From Verrucomicrobia subdivision 3 bacterium UBA693 (lineage in GTDB: Bacteria; Verrucomicrobiota; Verrucomicrobiia; Limisphaerales; UBA8199), in assembly GCA_002298785.1 (NCBI GenBank), contig DBMR01000018.1, forward strand, positions 1 through 64,000: a DNA stretch of 64,000 bases, written 5' to 3'. The translations under genes were made by a program, and so were the position numbers. Below, piece after piece: positions 19,501 to 27,827 of this stretch. Position 1 is the first letter of the stretch, and each line of letters opens with the position of its first letter. The notes under the pieces are model-generated. The model was not told the DNA's origin, ran no database searches, and saw nothing but the letters and a program-made list of their open reading frames with translations.

Positions 19501-19748
19501 CCCACGTAAGCTTGGACGGAAAAAAATGGCTGCCCTGGGGAACGCAGGGCCAGTTTCCTGACAACGCCCAACAACAGACGATCTATTTTCCGCAGCCGGT
19601 GCGGGCGAAGTTCTTCCAGCTCACCGCCACTTCTGATCACGGCGGAGCGAAACAGGCGGCAATCGCGGAGATCGAATTGATCGCCGATGAACTTAGCACT
19701 GATGTGCGGGATTTGGGGATCGTGCCGGGCTTCAACGACGCGAAGTAA
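16536..19748 (+). CDS. Secreted glycoside hydrolase family 2 with C-terminal discoidin domain
   Basis: A 1070-aa exported GH2 enzyme. The signal peptide is MKNILTLLSLIGCFALTVSA. The jelly-roll sugar-binding domain (about 20-200) has 'PAWYQRTVKVPAAWQNQDVVLTLERV.WESRVWVNGQEVG'. An Ig-like domain precedes a TIM barrel (about 315-600) with 'NHLRFHSWCPPEIAFQKADEHG', the acid/base in 'SMGNELTGD' (Glu about 421) and a likely nucleophile in 'THEVGQY' (Glu about 509). A F5/8 type C domain occupies about 918-1052 (AELAVDGKAETFWHS; 'ATHVSLDGKKWLPWG'). GH2 members include beta-galactosidases, beta-glucuronidases and alpha-L-arabinosidases; the specificity cannot be read here. It follows the GH30 gene by about 50 bp. 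Confidence 0.85.
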   Translation: MKNILTLLSLIGCFALTVSAADLRLDGLWRFQLDPKDEGVGARLWEKQLNDSLQLPGTTALAGKGEPLSISINLERPAMQSLHQRFRYVGPAWYQRTVKVPAAWQNQDVVLTLERVIWESRVWVNGQEVGAPQLSLTTPHRYDVTHWLKPGAENTITIRIDNREKVPIGVLGHSYTDETQTIWNGIVGRIALDATPKLRVERLKLRPELQRNGVQVTATFVNHSGQTRISPLLLTTSAGGNGLTQDVEIPVGESSQTFFVSLPPNTSRWSEFTPVLHTFTARLGAGAATSTITASFGLREFKAAGRGFTINGQLTFLRGTVQCAEFPQTGHPDLTGKQWEKIFTTAKAYGLNHLRFHSWCPPEIAFQKADEHGFYLQVELPNWTFKMGTNPPIDAWLTAEGERMLREYGNHPSWVMLSMGNELTGDYDKMDAMIAHFRRLEPKLMFTSTTYSFSPRGELPGPNDDYFISQQTKSGWVRGQGFLNHAKPNTTSDYAEGAACIAVPLVTHEVGQYVVYPNLAELPKYDATPLRATAWEAIKADLQKKQRLAEAGRYTRESGKLAVLLYKEDLERVLRTKDLAGIQLLQLQDFPGQGTATVGLLDAFWDSKGLIKPEEFRRFCSPTVPLLRMPKMVFQNDETFEATAELAHFGAAPLTNATVRWRICDRKNVVGEGQWKLPFLPLGNAISLGRIAQSLATVSRPAKLEVSVEIAGSSIRNAWAIWVYPANPVASAGDMKIFTSANDQCIAALRAGERVLLLPDKRAARTPIDGRFIPVFWSPLHFPNQPGTLGAMIDPAHPVWHEFPTDTHTDWQWWELTSKSFALDLDALSVRPEMPFRFVDKYNRNALPAAIFEATVGTGRLLVCTLDITRDLENRVAARQLRQSVLSYMASKAFRPKTALSETELKGLFVSDTTSATRCKVTASSSHENYPAELAVDGKAETFWHSDWMTGAALPTTFTMELPEVALVRGFRYSPRADMNRGRIASYATHVSLDGKKWLPWGTQGQFPDNAQQQTIYFPQPVRAKFFQLTATSDHGGAKQAAIAEIELIADELSTDVRDLGIVPGFNDAK

Positions 19749-19932
19749 CATGCCGAGCCGAGAAAGACAAACGACTCGCCGTCCGAACCACCGCCATTTG
19801 AATAAACCGGCAATCGGGGCCTTGGAATGTTAAAATCAGCAATGCTTTTATCAACTTTGGCAATAGGCGCTTTCCTCAGATTCTGCTAAAACCTTCCCAG
19901 AACAGGCGAAAAGCCGACAGCAACCAGAAATT

Positions 19933-20595
19933 ATGAGAACCATTCACAACCTTGCATTTCTCACGGCAGCCCTGCTCGGGTTGGCACCCGCCGCTTTCGG
20001 GCAACTTAATTTCCAACACAAGTTGTTCCAATCGAACATTAACCTCGACTTGGGTGCCCAGAACACCCTCGTCGGCAATGTCGGAGAGGCCTTCGCTACC
20101 TGGCAAACCGGGGCGCAGGTAAACTACCTTGGCTTCTACGACAGTAATGGGGACGGGCTTGCCAATAGCCACAATGTGAGCCTTTGGACCAGCGGCGGAT
20201 CATTGTTGGCTTCCGTCACCGTTCCGGCCGGCACCGCAGCACCCCTGGTCGATGGCTATCGTTGGGTCGCCTTAAGTTCACCCCTCACACTTCCGGCATC
20301 CACTTGGTACACTCTGGCCGCCAGCGTGGACAATATAGATATGTGGGGAGATGGGATTTCTGGTGCCAACGTCACGGTAGATGATCCGTATTACAATACG
20401 GGCGGATGGGGTGGCCCCTACGGCCGCTTCGGCTACGACGCCTCTAACTTGGTTGAGCCGCCCAACGGGAGCTATGGCGGCGTTGTGTTCCCCGCCGCCA
20501 ACCTTGGGTTCGCGGTTGTGCCGGAACCATCCTCAGCGGCGATCGCCTGTCTGGGATGCGTCGGCCTGCTGCTGCGCCGTCGCGCTAGCCGCTAA
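19933..20595 (+). CDS. PEP-CTERM sorted surface protein
   Basis: A 220-aa exported protein with signal peptide 'FLTAALLGLAPAAFG' and a C-terminal PEP-CTERM tripartite tail: 'VPEPSS', a hydrophobic helix 'AAIACLGCVGLLL' and the basic end 'RRRASR'. Such tails are processed by an exosortase (EpsH/XrtA type), not seen in this window. The ~150-residue middle part ('VNYLGFYDSNGDGLANSHNV', 'VDGYRWVALSSPLTLPASTWY') resembles the duplicated domain of the Ig/LamG protein at 5807. It is followed by a good terminator. It is probably an exported surface or extracellular-matrix protein. Confidence 0.88.
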   Translation: MRTIHNLAFLTAALLGLAPAAFGQLNFQHKLFQSNINLDLGAQNTLVGNVGEAFATWQTGAQVNYLGFYDSNGDGLANSHNVSLWTSGGSLLASVTVPAGTAAPLVDGYRWVALSSPLTLPASTWYTLAASVDNIDMWGDGISGANVTVDDPYYNTGGWGGPYGRFGYDASNLVEPPNGSYGGVVFPAANLGFAVVPEPSSAAIACLGCVGLLLRRRASR

Positions 20596-20618
20596 TCTGC
20601 AGCCCCGGCCCTTTGCCA

Positions 20619-20651
20619 GCCTCCGGCAGCCCAAGCTTCCGGGGGCTTTTT
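20619..20651 (+). terminator. Rho-independent terminator after the PEP-CTERM gene
   Basis: An 8-bp stem GCCTCCGG / CCGGGGGC (20619-20626 with 20639-20646, one T.G wobble), a 12-nt loop, and TTTTT at 20647-20651. It lies 24 bp downstream of the PEP-CTERM stop. Confidence 0.75.
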
Positions 20652-20800
20652 AATCGCCCAATCCCGCAGCTCGCCGGACTCGCTAATGTTCTAATCGGAA
20701 TCTCCAAACCTTCGATCAGCGTCGGGCGCGCGAGTTCGCCCGGGTTCGGCGCTGATGAACAACCGCCGTCCCAGAACCGGTTGCCTTAACGACCTGTATC

Positions 20801-22222
20801 ATGATCACCTCGACCAATACACAATCCTCAACCCTCAAGGCAGAACTTAACCTCGGCTACATTTGGCTCATTGCTTCGGTCGCCGCAATGGGCGGACTGC
20901 TCTTCGGTTGGGACTGGGTCGTGATCGGGGGCGCGAAGCCGTTCTTTCAGCGGTACTTCGGGCTGACCAGCGAGGCGCAGATCGGCTGGGCCAATAGTTG
21001 CGCGCTCATCGGCTGTTTGGTTGGCTCCCTCGGCGCAGCCACGCTGAGCGATCGTTTCGGACGCAAGCGCCTTTTGATCCTGTCGGCGTTGATATTTGCT
21101 GTGACGTCGGTTGGCAATGGCTTGGCACACACCTTTACCCTGTTCATCGCCTGGCGCATGTTGGGGGGAGTGGCCATCGGTCTCGCGTCGAGTTTATCCC
21201 CGATGTACATCGCGGAAGTCGCGCCGGCGCAGATGCGCGGAAAACTGGTCTCCATCAATCAACTCACCATCGTCATCGGCATTTTGCTGGCGCAAGTGAT
21301 CAATTGGTATCTCGTGCGCAACCTGCCGCCCGGCGCGACTGATGAATACATCAAGAACTCCTGGTTCGGCCAACAAGGCTGGCGCTGGATGTTCGCCCTC
21401 ACCGCCGCGCCCTCCTTGCTGTTCTTGCTCGGCATGTTCCTCGTTCCTGAAAGTCCGCGCTGGCTCGCGAAGTTCGGACGGGCGGAACAAGCGCGCGGCG
21501 TCTTGCGCCGCGTCGGTGGCGATGCCTACGCCACTGCCGCCGTGGCTGAAATACAATCCACGCTCTCGCGGGAAGAACTCCAACGCGTGAATCTGTCGGA
21601 CCTGCTTGACCCGCGCCTGCTCAAAGTGATGGTGCTCGGAGTCGTGCTGGCGGTCTTCCAGCAATGGTGCGGCATCAACGTTATCTTCAACTACGCCGAA
21701 GAAATCTTCAAAGCGGCGGGCTACGATATTTCGAGCGTCTTGAAGAACATCGCGTGGACTGGATCGGTCAATCTGGTGTTCACCTTCGTTGCCTTGGGCA
21801 CGGTGGATCGCTTTGGTCGCCGGCCATTGATGCTGCTCGGCGCCGGCGGCTTGATCGTCATTTATCTCGCGATGGGGCTTTGTTATGCCAAAGGCGTACA
21901 AGGTCTTCCCGTGCTGCTGCTGGTGCTGGCGGCCATCGGTTGCTACGCGATGTCCCTCGCGCCGGTGACTTGGGTGGTGATCTCCGAAATTTTCCCCAAC
22001 CGCATTCGCGGTGGCGCCATGTCCGTGGCGGTTACGTCATTGTGGATTGCCTGCTTCATCCTCACTTACACGTTCCCGCTCCTCAACGCAAAACTCGGAT
22101 CAGCCGGCACCTTCTGGCTCTACGCCGCCATCTGTTTGGCGGGACTTGTGTTCATCCACTGCAAACTGCCCGAATCAAAAGGCAAAACCCTGGAACAAAT
22201 TGAGAAGGAACTGGTGGGGTGA
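20801..22222 (+). CDS. MFS sugar porter (XylE/AraE-like)
   Basis: A 473-aa inner-membrane proton symporter of the sugar-porter family with 12 predicted segments. Diagnostic motifs are present: 'GLLFGWDWVVIGGA' in segment 1, 'DRFGRKRLLIL' after segment 2, 'PESPRWLAKFGR' after segment 6, 'DRFGRRPLMLLG' in the second half, and 'PESKGKTLEQIEKEL' at the C-terminus. Members carry D-xylose, L-arabinose, D-galactose or L-fucose-related sugars; the substrate cannot be fixed from sequence. It is transcribed alone, converging on the regulator gene at 22338, and is a plausible uptake route for monosaccharides released by the neighbouring hydrolases. Confidence 0.9.
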   Translation: MITSTNTQSSTLKAELNLGYIWLIASVAAMGGLLFGWDWVVIGGAKPFFQRYFGLTSEAQIGWANSCALIGCLVGSLGAATLSDRFGRKRLLILSALIFAVTSVGNGLAHTFTLFIAWRMLGGVAIGLASSLSPMYIAEVAPAQMRGKLVSINQLTIVIGILLAQVINWYLVRNLPPGATDEYIKNSWFGQQGWRWMFALTAAPSLLFLLGMFLVPESPRWLAKFGRAEQARGVLRRVGGDAYATAAVAEIQSTLSREELQRVNLSDLLDPRLLKVMVLGVVLAVFQQWCGINVIFNYAEEIFKAAGYDISSVLKNIAWTGSVNLVFTFVALGTVDRFGRRPLMLLGAGGLIVIYLAMGLCYAKGVQGLPVLLLVLAAIGCYAMSLAPVTWVVISEIFPNRIRGGAMSVAVTSLWIACFILTYTFPLLNAKLGSAGTFWLYAAICLAGLVFIHCKLPESKGKTLEQIEKELVG

Positions 22223-22337
22223 GTGGTGGTCTTTGCCTCCCGCATGGCCTCGAATTCATTCAGAGGCACGTGAAGCCGGATCTCTCTTGGCTGGCAAATC
22301 CTTTTAAACATCTCGCTGCAAGGGCTGTCAGTTTCGC

Positions 22338-23543
22338 TTAATTGAGACCCTTTGCCGCGCGCCGGAACTGGCGCGGCGATTGGGAGTAGTGCGTGCGAAA
22401 CACCGCCGCAAAATAGGCCTGTGAACCAAAACCGGTCTTCTCCGCCACTTGGGACATGGAGAGGTTCGTTTCTGTAAGCAACTGCCGAGCACGGTCGAGT
22501 TGGAAGCGCCGCAACTCGGCGGCTGGCGTGCGCTGAAGCTGTTCCATAAAGCGCCGCTCGAGCCCACGGCGTGACACCCCGGCATGGCTCGCGACATCGT
22601 TGACCCTCACCGGGAGAATTCCCTGCTCCCGGATAAAGGAAAGCGCCTTGACCATCACTGGATCGCGCATGGCCAGGGTGTCGGTGGACTGCCGTTGCAC
22701 AATGCTCAACGGGGCGACGGCAAGGTGCGTCCTGGCTGGCTTTGCACCGCGCATTAGACGGTGCAGAAGCTTGGCGGCTTGAAAACCGACGGTGTCGGCA
22801 GCCACCCGGACGCCGGAAATGGGAATCTGGGCCGCCTCGCACAACACATCATCGTCCGCCTGGCTGAGGACGGCGACTTCTTCTGGCACTTGCAGGCCGA
22901 CGGACTGGCAGCCCATCACCACCTCGCGTGCCCCGCTGGCGTTCCAGCAAAGGATCGCTACGGGCTTGGGCAATCCCTTCACCCACTGACCCAATTTTGC
23001 CAGGTCGAGACTCCAGTCGGGCTCCGCTCCGGCTTGCGGCTTCACAGCGAAAGCGGCGAAATCCCCGCCTCCCTTAGTGACCGCAGCCACAAACGCATTC
23101 TGATGGGTTGTGACATATCCCAGGCCAACAAGGCTGAAGTATGCGAAGTGCCGAAAACCGCGCTCCAGGAAATGCTCTGCCGCCAACTGTGCCGAGGCGA
23201 CCAGGTCGGTGCTGACACGCGGGAAATCTGCCCCGGGAATCTCGATACCGGAAACATTCACGACGGGCAGACCCTTGGCGCGGAGTTCGCGCGCCATGCG
23301 CTCGGAGCCAATTCGCGCAATCACGCCGTCTCCGTGCCAGCCGACAGGCAATTGCAGGTGCTCCTCCATGCCGCGCGCCTCGACGAAGATCTGCCAGCGG
23401 CCGTGGGTGCGGGTGTAGGCGATGACTCCGGCGAGAATGTTGCGCCCCCAAGTTGTGGAGGTGTCCACGAGAATGGCGACGCGCGGCGTCGCAGCGGGTG
23501 CTGACAGGCGTCCCGTCCTGGTCTTTCGCGCCTGCGTTTGCAT
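22338..23543 (-). CDS. XylR-type transcriptional regulator (LacI-like sensor, AraC HTH)
   Basis: A 401-aa paralogue of the regulator at 4436. The sensor half shows 'RVAILVDTSTTWGRNILAGVIAYTR', 'WHGDGVIARI' and 'VPEEVAVLSQADDDVLC'. The AraC-type HTH occupies about the last 110 residues ('VNDVASHAGVSRRGLERRFMEQL', 'SQVAEKTGFGSQAYFAAVFRTHY'). The first ATG of the frame is at 23543; the longer frame uses a TTG at 23582. It is divergent from the MFS-led glycan operon that starts at 24011 and is its most likely activator. An inverted repeat and a possible promoter lie directly upstream, so it may also regulate itself. Confidence 0.88.
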   Translation of the reverse strand: MQTQARKTRTGRLSAPAATPRVAILVDTSTTWGRNILAGVIAYTRTHGRWQIFVEARGMEEHLQLPVGWHGDGVIARIGSERMARELRAKGLPVVNVSGIEIPGADFPRVSTDLVASAQLAAEHFLERGFRHFAYFSLVGLGYVTTHQNAFVAAVTKGGGDFAAFAVKPQAGAEPDWSLDLAKLGQWVKGLPKPVAILCWNASGAREVVMGCQSVGLQVPEEVAVLSQADDDVLCEAAQIPISGVRVAADTVGFQAAKLLHRLMRGAKPARTHLAVAPLSIVQRQSTDTLAMRDPVMVKALSFIREQGILPVRVNDVASHAGVSRRGLERRFMEQLQRTPAAELRRFQLDRARQLLTETNLSMSQVAEKTGFGSQAYFAAVFRTHYSQSPRQFRRAAKGLN

Positions 23544-23553
23544 GCGTGCAGGT

Positions 23554-23582
23554 ATTAAAACAGGATTGGGGATGCGACGCAA
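23554..23582 (-). promoter_or_regulatory. Possible promoter of the XylR-type gene
   Basis: On the minus strand TTGCGT (23582-23577) and TTTAAT (23559-23554) are separated by 17 nt, a fair sigma-70-type pair. Transcription would begin only a few bases before the ATG at 23543, giving a nearly leaderless message. This is pattern matching only. Confidence 0.3.
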
Positions 23583-23602
23583 TTTCTATAAAGTCTGTCG
23601 CA
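23573..23602. promoter_or_regulatory. Inverted repeat TGCGAC-N18-GTCGCA upstream of the XylR-type gene
   Basis: Perfect 6-bp arms at 23573-23578 and 23597-23602, overlapping the possible promoter of the regulator and lying in the regulator-transporter divergent region. It is a candidate operator for the XylR-type protein or another regulator. Confidence 0.35.
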
Positions 23603-24010
23603 AACGTACGTAGAATCACCGGAACGAAGCAGGTTAGGTTGGTAACCGCTCGTGCAACTCGTGGAAACCGTTCCAGCAAAGGCAACCTGGACGTTGCGAG
23701 ACAGGATCCAATTGAACGGGGGCTGCGGGATCGATTTTGCAGGGTAAACATGCTCTGAATGGGGCTTGCCGCGTGCTGTTTCCGGTCCGTACCGGCGTGC
23801 TGGCCTCTGCTAAGGTCTGATGGCAAGCTGGCCGACATCGATGACGACTGCTCACAGAATAACAAGGCGAAAGGCCCGAGGGGCTTTAAAGCCGCTATGG
23901 CTGCCGGGTCGTGCCGGGGAAATTTCGCCCTTTGGCCTTCTGCCTTTCTGCGGGGTTCCAGGGTGGTCGCTCCTCATGCCTATTGCCGCCCTATTACAGG
24001 AGGTGTCCGC
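23603..24010. other. Divergent regulatory region before the MFS-led operon
   Basis: About 400 bp without a supported gene. The frame of the MFS gene is open back to 23759 but does not look like protein. The region holds a second palindrome, CCGGT-CCGT-ACCGG (23782-23795), and a purine-rich ribosome binding site next to 24011. No convincing -35/-10 pair for the operon was identified. Confidence 0.45.
23998..24003 (+). promoter_or_regulatory. Strong ribosome binding site fixing the MFS start
   Basis: AGGAGG ends 7 nt before ATG 24011. Most genes in this window lack a clear Shine-Dalgarno sequence, so this consensus site stands out and decides the start against the longer open frame. Confidence 0.8.
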
Positions 24011-25402
24011 ATGAAACTGCGCGGTCTACGGTGGTGGATCGTCGCGCTCCTATTTGGGGCCGCAGTGCTAAACTACGTGGACCGCCAGACTCTCTCGGCG
24101 GTTGCGCCCACCATCCAGCGCGACCTTGGTCTGGACGACCGCGCCTATGCCGACATCGTTAACCTTTTCCTGGTCGCCTACACCGTTGCCTATCTGGTTT
24201 CTGGGCGCATCGCCGACCGTTTGGGCACGCGCGCCAGCATGGTGCTGTTTGTGGCATGGTGGTCCGTGGCCAATATGCTATCGGCGTTAGCGCGCGGCGC
24301 ATCGTCTCTCGGTGTGTGCCGGTTTGCGCTTGGACTGGGCGAAGCTGGAGTGTGGCCGGCTGCCTCCAAAGCGGTCAGCGAATGGTTTCCGGCCAAGGAA
24401 CGCGCGCTGGCGATAGGCTTGTACACGATGGGGGCCACCCTGGGGGCGACGGTGGCTCCTTACGTCGTTATTCCTCTGGCAACCTATGATTACACAGTGA
24501 AAATGCCCGCCTTATCGAATGTGCTGGGCGACGGAGCGGGTTGGCGACTCGCCTTTCTCCTGACCGGTGTGGCCGGTTTGGTCTGGGTGATCCCCTGGCT
24601 GGGGTTCTACCGCAAGCCGACCGAAAGCAAATTCATCACACCGGGTGAACGGACATTGATTGAGGGGGCCGCGGTGGCTGAGAACAGCGCCGAAGCTGCA
24701 ACGTCCACGGCATGGTCATGGAGACAAATCCTTCTCTTCCGGGGGACCTGGCTGCTGCTGCTTGGCCGGCTTATCACAGACCCGGTTTGGTATTTTTACC
24801 AGTTCTGGTTTCCCAAGTATCTGAGCACGGACCGGCATCTTTCACAGGAAGAACTGAAGTTAACCTGGTTGGTTTATGCGGCTGCGGGACTGGGCAGCTT
24901 GTTGGGAGGCTGGCTTTCAGGGCAGCTCGTGAAGCGCGGAATCGCGCCCGCTTCAAGCCGTATCTGGCTGATGCTCGGCTGTGCCTGCGTCATGCCACTC
25001 TCTCCCTTCATCGCTCGCGTCTCTGGTTTGAGTCTCGCGATGACGCTTACGGTGTGCGCCGTGGTTGCCTCGCTGGCGTGGCTCATTAACATCAGTTCAC
25101 TCGTAGTGGATGTCGTGCCAAAGCATTCGCTGGGCACCGTGTTCAGTGTCGTCGCCACCGGCAGCACCGTCGGGGGAATCGTGATGAACATGATCGTGGC
25201 CACGATGATTTCAGGGCCGTCCACCAAGGCAGCAGGTTTTCTCGATCACGCCTTGAAAACGGTGCTGGGTCCACTGCTGGACCGGTTGCAGGGGCAGGGT
25301 TACGCCCAATGGTTCATGATTATGGCTTTTTTGCACCCGGTGGCCTGGTTGATTCTAAAGCTCGGGGGCGTGCATCGCCTGGGAAAGGAGTCGTCGGTAT
25401 GA
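24011..25402 (+). CDS. MFS transporter, anion:cation symporter (hexuronate/ExuT-like) type
   Basis: A 463-aa inner-membrane transporter. The first segments show the ACS-family pattern 'NYVDRQTLSAVAPTIQRDLGL', 'VAYTVAYLVSGRIADRLGTR' and 'GLGEAGVWPAASKAVSEWFPAKERALAIG'; a total of 12 hydrophobic segments is apparent. ACS members carry organic anions such as hexuronates, galactonate or glucarate, so this porter may import an acidic sugar or an oxidised product. It is the first gene of the glycan operon, and its stop overlaps the ATG of the next gene (ATGA at 25399-25402). The regulator at 22338 is divergent and probably controls it. Confidence 0.88.
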   Translation: MKLRGLRWWIVALLFGAAVLNYVDRQTLSAVAPTIQRDLGLDDRAYADIVNLFLVAYTVAYLVSGRIADRLGTRASMVLFVAWWSVANMLSALARGASSLGVCRFALGLGEAGVWPAASKAVSEWFPAKERALAIGLYTMGATLGATVAPYVVIPLATYDYTVKMPALSNVLGDGAGWRLAFLLTGVAGLVWVIPWLGFYRKPTESKFITPGERTLIEGAAVAENSAEAATSTAWSWRQILLFRGTWLLLLGRLITDPVWYFYQFWFPKYLSTDRHLSQEELKLTWLVYAAAGLGSLLGGWLSGQLVKRGIAPASSRIWLMLGCACVMPLSPFIARVSGLSLAMTLTVCAVVASLAWLINISSLVVDVVPKHSLGTVFSVVATGSTVGGIVMNMIVATMISGPSTKAAGFLDHALKTVLGPLLDRLQGQGYAQWFMIMAFLHPVAWLILKLGGVHRLGKESSV

Positions 25403-27807
25403 GTCGTTTGTTGGTCTTGATCCTGATCATAAACGCTGCGTTCGTCGCGTCGGCAGCGCCCCGCAACGTCTCGGGCATCTACCCGCATCTCGCGATGTTC
25501 AACGAAGAAGGCGAGTGCGGCTCCGGGGCAGTGGTGCCCTGGGCGGGCCGTCTTTGGGCGGTCAGCTACGCGCCGCATAAACCCACCGGCTCAACGGACA
25601 AGCTTTACGAGATCACGCCTCAGCTGGAGCAAGTCATTCACCCAGAGAGCATCGGCGGCACTCCAGCGAACCGCATGATTCACCGGGAGTCGGGACAGCT
25701 GTTCATCGGGCCGTATGCGATCGGGTCAGATGGCTCGGTGCGTGTGATTCCCTACAACAGAATGTTTGGTCGCCACACCGGAGTTACGCGTCATCTGACG
25801 GATCCGACCAACAAGGTCGTGTTCGCCACGATGGAAGAGGGCTTCTATGAGGTGGATGTGCATACATTGGCAGTGACCGAGCTCTGGGCCGACGAGCAAC
25901 GCCAGCAGGGACGCAAGGCCGACTTGCCCGGCTACCACGGCAAAGGGTTTTACTCGGCGCAAGGCCGTTACGTTTATGCCAACAACGGCGACCACGCCGC
26001 TGCCGCTCTCCGGGACCCGACGGTTCCCAGCGGTGTGCTTGCTGAGTGGGATGGCAAGGCAGATCACTGGTCCGTCGTCCGCCGCAACCAGTTCACTGAT
26101 GTGACCGGGCCGGGCGGGATTGAAGGCAACCCGCCGGGCGACAGCCGCCTCTGGAGTATTGGCTGGGACAACCGCTCGCTGATCCTGATGTTGTTGGAGG
26201 ACGGCCAGTGGCACTCGTATCGTCTACCCAAGGCGTCGCACTGTTATGACGGAGCGCACGGGTGGAACACCGAATGGCCGAGGATTCGGGATATCGGCGA
26301 AAACGAGCTGCTGATGACCATGCACGGCAGCTTCTGGCGTTTTCCCCGAACCTTCTCGGCCGCTAACTCTGCAGGGATCGCGCCGCACTCAACGTATCTA
26401 AAGGTCATTGGCGATTTTTGCCGCTGGAACAATCGTGTGGTCTTCGGCTGCGACGACACTGCGCAAAGTGAGTTCCTCAATAAAGACCGGCTCAAGGGTA
26501 ACCTTGCCGGACCGGGCAAGTCGCAGTCGAATCTCTGGTTTGTCCAGCCGGCAGAGCTTGAGGCGTTTGGCCCGGCGCTCGGGCGCGGCGCTGTTTGGCT
26601 GAACGACGAGGTGAAGGCCGGCCAAGTTAGCGAGCCGTTCCTCTTTTCGGGTTTCGCCAACCGCTCCCTCTTCGTCACGCATCGCAGCTCGGAGCCCGTC
26701 ACTCTTCATTTAGACGTGGATGCCAAGGGTGACGGGAATTGGAAGAAGCTGACCGAGATCAAGGTCCCTGCGCGAGGCGGCAAATGGCTCGAATTCAGCC
26801 CGAAGCAAACCGGCGCGTGGATCCGCCTCTCACCCGATCGCAATGCGGCTGGACTCACCGCGTTCTTCCATTATCGCGGGGAGGATCGACGCACGGCGGA
26901 AGCGGCCTCGATATTTGCCGGCATTGCGCGACCGGCAGATAAGGTCGTGAGCGGTGGTCTGCTCCACGCTCGAGGAGGCCAAGCGAAGACACTCCGGTTT
27001 GTGGCAAAAAACCAATCCGGCCGACTGGGGTGTTACGACCTTGATGGGGACTTGAAACTACGCCCCGTAGAGGACCCGAAAGGTGAGGCGTGGGTGAACA
27101 CAAACCTGGCCATCGCAGCTCCATTGATCACCGCGGATTCGGCATCGTTCTTATACGTGGACGAGGCCGGCAAACGGTGGCGTCTTCCGAAGTGTGAGAC
27201 GGTTTCTGACAGCGTTGGACCACTCGGCGAGGCACGCTTGGCGCGCGAGGTTTGCACAGAGCGCAACCTGCTGAACGTGGGCGGGACCTTTTACGAGGTG
27301 CCGGCGGAGAACGCCGGCGGGTTCAGCAAGCTGCGTCCTATCGCCACCCACAATCGGCGCATCCACGACTTCGCGAGTTACCGGGGGTTGCTGGTGATCA
27401 GCGGCCTCGCCGATGACGCACAAGGGGAACATGTCATCCGCAGCGAAGACGGCAAATGTGCGCTCTGGGTGGGGGCGGTGGACGATCTCTGGGCATTTGG
27501 CAAACCCCGCGGCCGCGGCGGCCCATGGTTCGCATCCCCCGTAAGAGCAAAGACTCCCAGCGATGCCTACCTGGCGACCGGTTATGACCAGAAGCGGCTG
27601 ATGCTATCCCACGCAAGCGACAAGTCCGTCTCTTTCAGGTTGGAGGCTGATTTCGCCGGCACTGGAACCTGGAGCGAAGTAGGGGTGTTCAAGGTTCGGC
27701 CGGGTGAGTGGTGCGAGCACCGATTCCCCACGGCGTTCGGCGCATATTGGCTGCGCATAACAGCGGACACAGATACCACGGCCACGGCACAATTCGAATA
27801 CTTCTAA
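25399..27807 (+). CDS. Secreted protein of unknown function in the glycan operon
   Basis: An 802-aa exported protein. The signal peptide is MSRLLVLILIINAAFVASA. The mature part begins 'RNVSGIYPHLAMFNEEGECGSGAVVPWAGRLW', and the next ~350 residues carry short repeated beta units ('GRLWAVSYA', 'RYVYANNGD', 'SRLWSIGWDNRSLILML') that suggest a beta-propeller. Two later segments ('FSGFANRSLFVTHRSSEPVTLHLDVD' and 'TGYDQKRLMLSHASDKSVSFRLEAD') repeat a jelly-roll-like motif, hinting at internal duplication. I know of no characterised relative. The start is set by the ATGA overlap with the MFS gene and a GGAG 9 nt upstream. Its position predicts a role in glycan breakdown or binding. Confidence 0.82.
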   Translation: MSRLLVLILIINAAFVASAAPRNVSGIYPHLAMFNEEGECGSGAVVPWAGRLWAVSYAPHKPTGSTDKLYEITPQLEQVIHPESIGGTPANRMIHRESGQLFIGPYAIGSDGSVRVIPYNRMFGRHTGVTRHLTDPTNKVVFATMEEGFYEVDVHTLAVTELWADEQRQQGRKADLPGYHGKGFYSAQGRYVYANNGDHAAAALRDPTVPSGVLAEWDGKADHWSVVRRNQFTDVTGPGGIEGNPPGDSRLWSIGWDNRSLILMLLEDGQWHSYRLPKASHCYDGAHGWNTEWPRIRDIGENELLMTMHGSFWRFPRTFSAANSAGIAPHSTYLKVIGDFCRWNNRVVFGCDDTAQSEFLNKDRLKGNLAGPGKSQSNLWFVQPAELEAFGPALGRGAVWLNDEVKAGQVSEPFLFSGFANRSLFVTHRSSEPVTLHLDVDAKGDGNWKKLTEIKVPARGGKWLEFSPKQTGAWIRLSPDRNAAGLTAFFHYRGEDRRTAEAASIFAGIARPADKVVSGGLLHARGGQAKTLRFVAKNQSGRLGCYDLDGDLKLRPVEDPKGEAWVNTNLAIAAPLITADSASFLYVDEAGKRWRLPKCETVSDSVGPLGEARLAREVCTERNLLNVGGTFYEVPAENAGGFSKLRPIATHNRRIHDFASYRGLLVISGLADDAQGEHVIRSEDGKCALWVGAVDDLWAFGKPRGRGGPWFASPVRAKTPSDAYLATGYDQKRLMLSHASDKSVSFRLEADFAGTGTWSEVGVFKVRPGEWCEHRFPTAFGAYWLRITADTDTTATAQFEYF

Positions 27808-27827
27808 AGGACAATGAGAGGACGCAC

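Noticed and set aside
23892..23908. Possible small terminator-like hairpin upstream of the MFS operon
   Set aside because: A 4-bp GCCC/GGGC stem with three T residues is expected by chance in GC-rich DNA.
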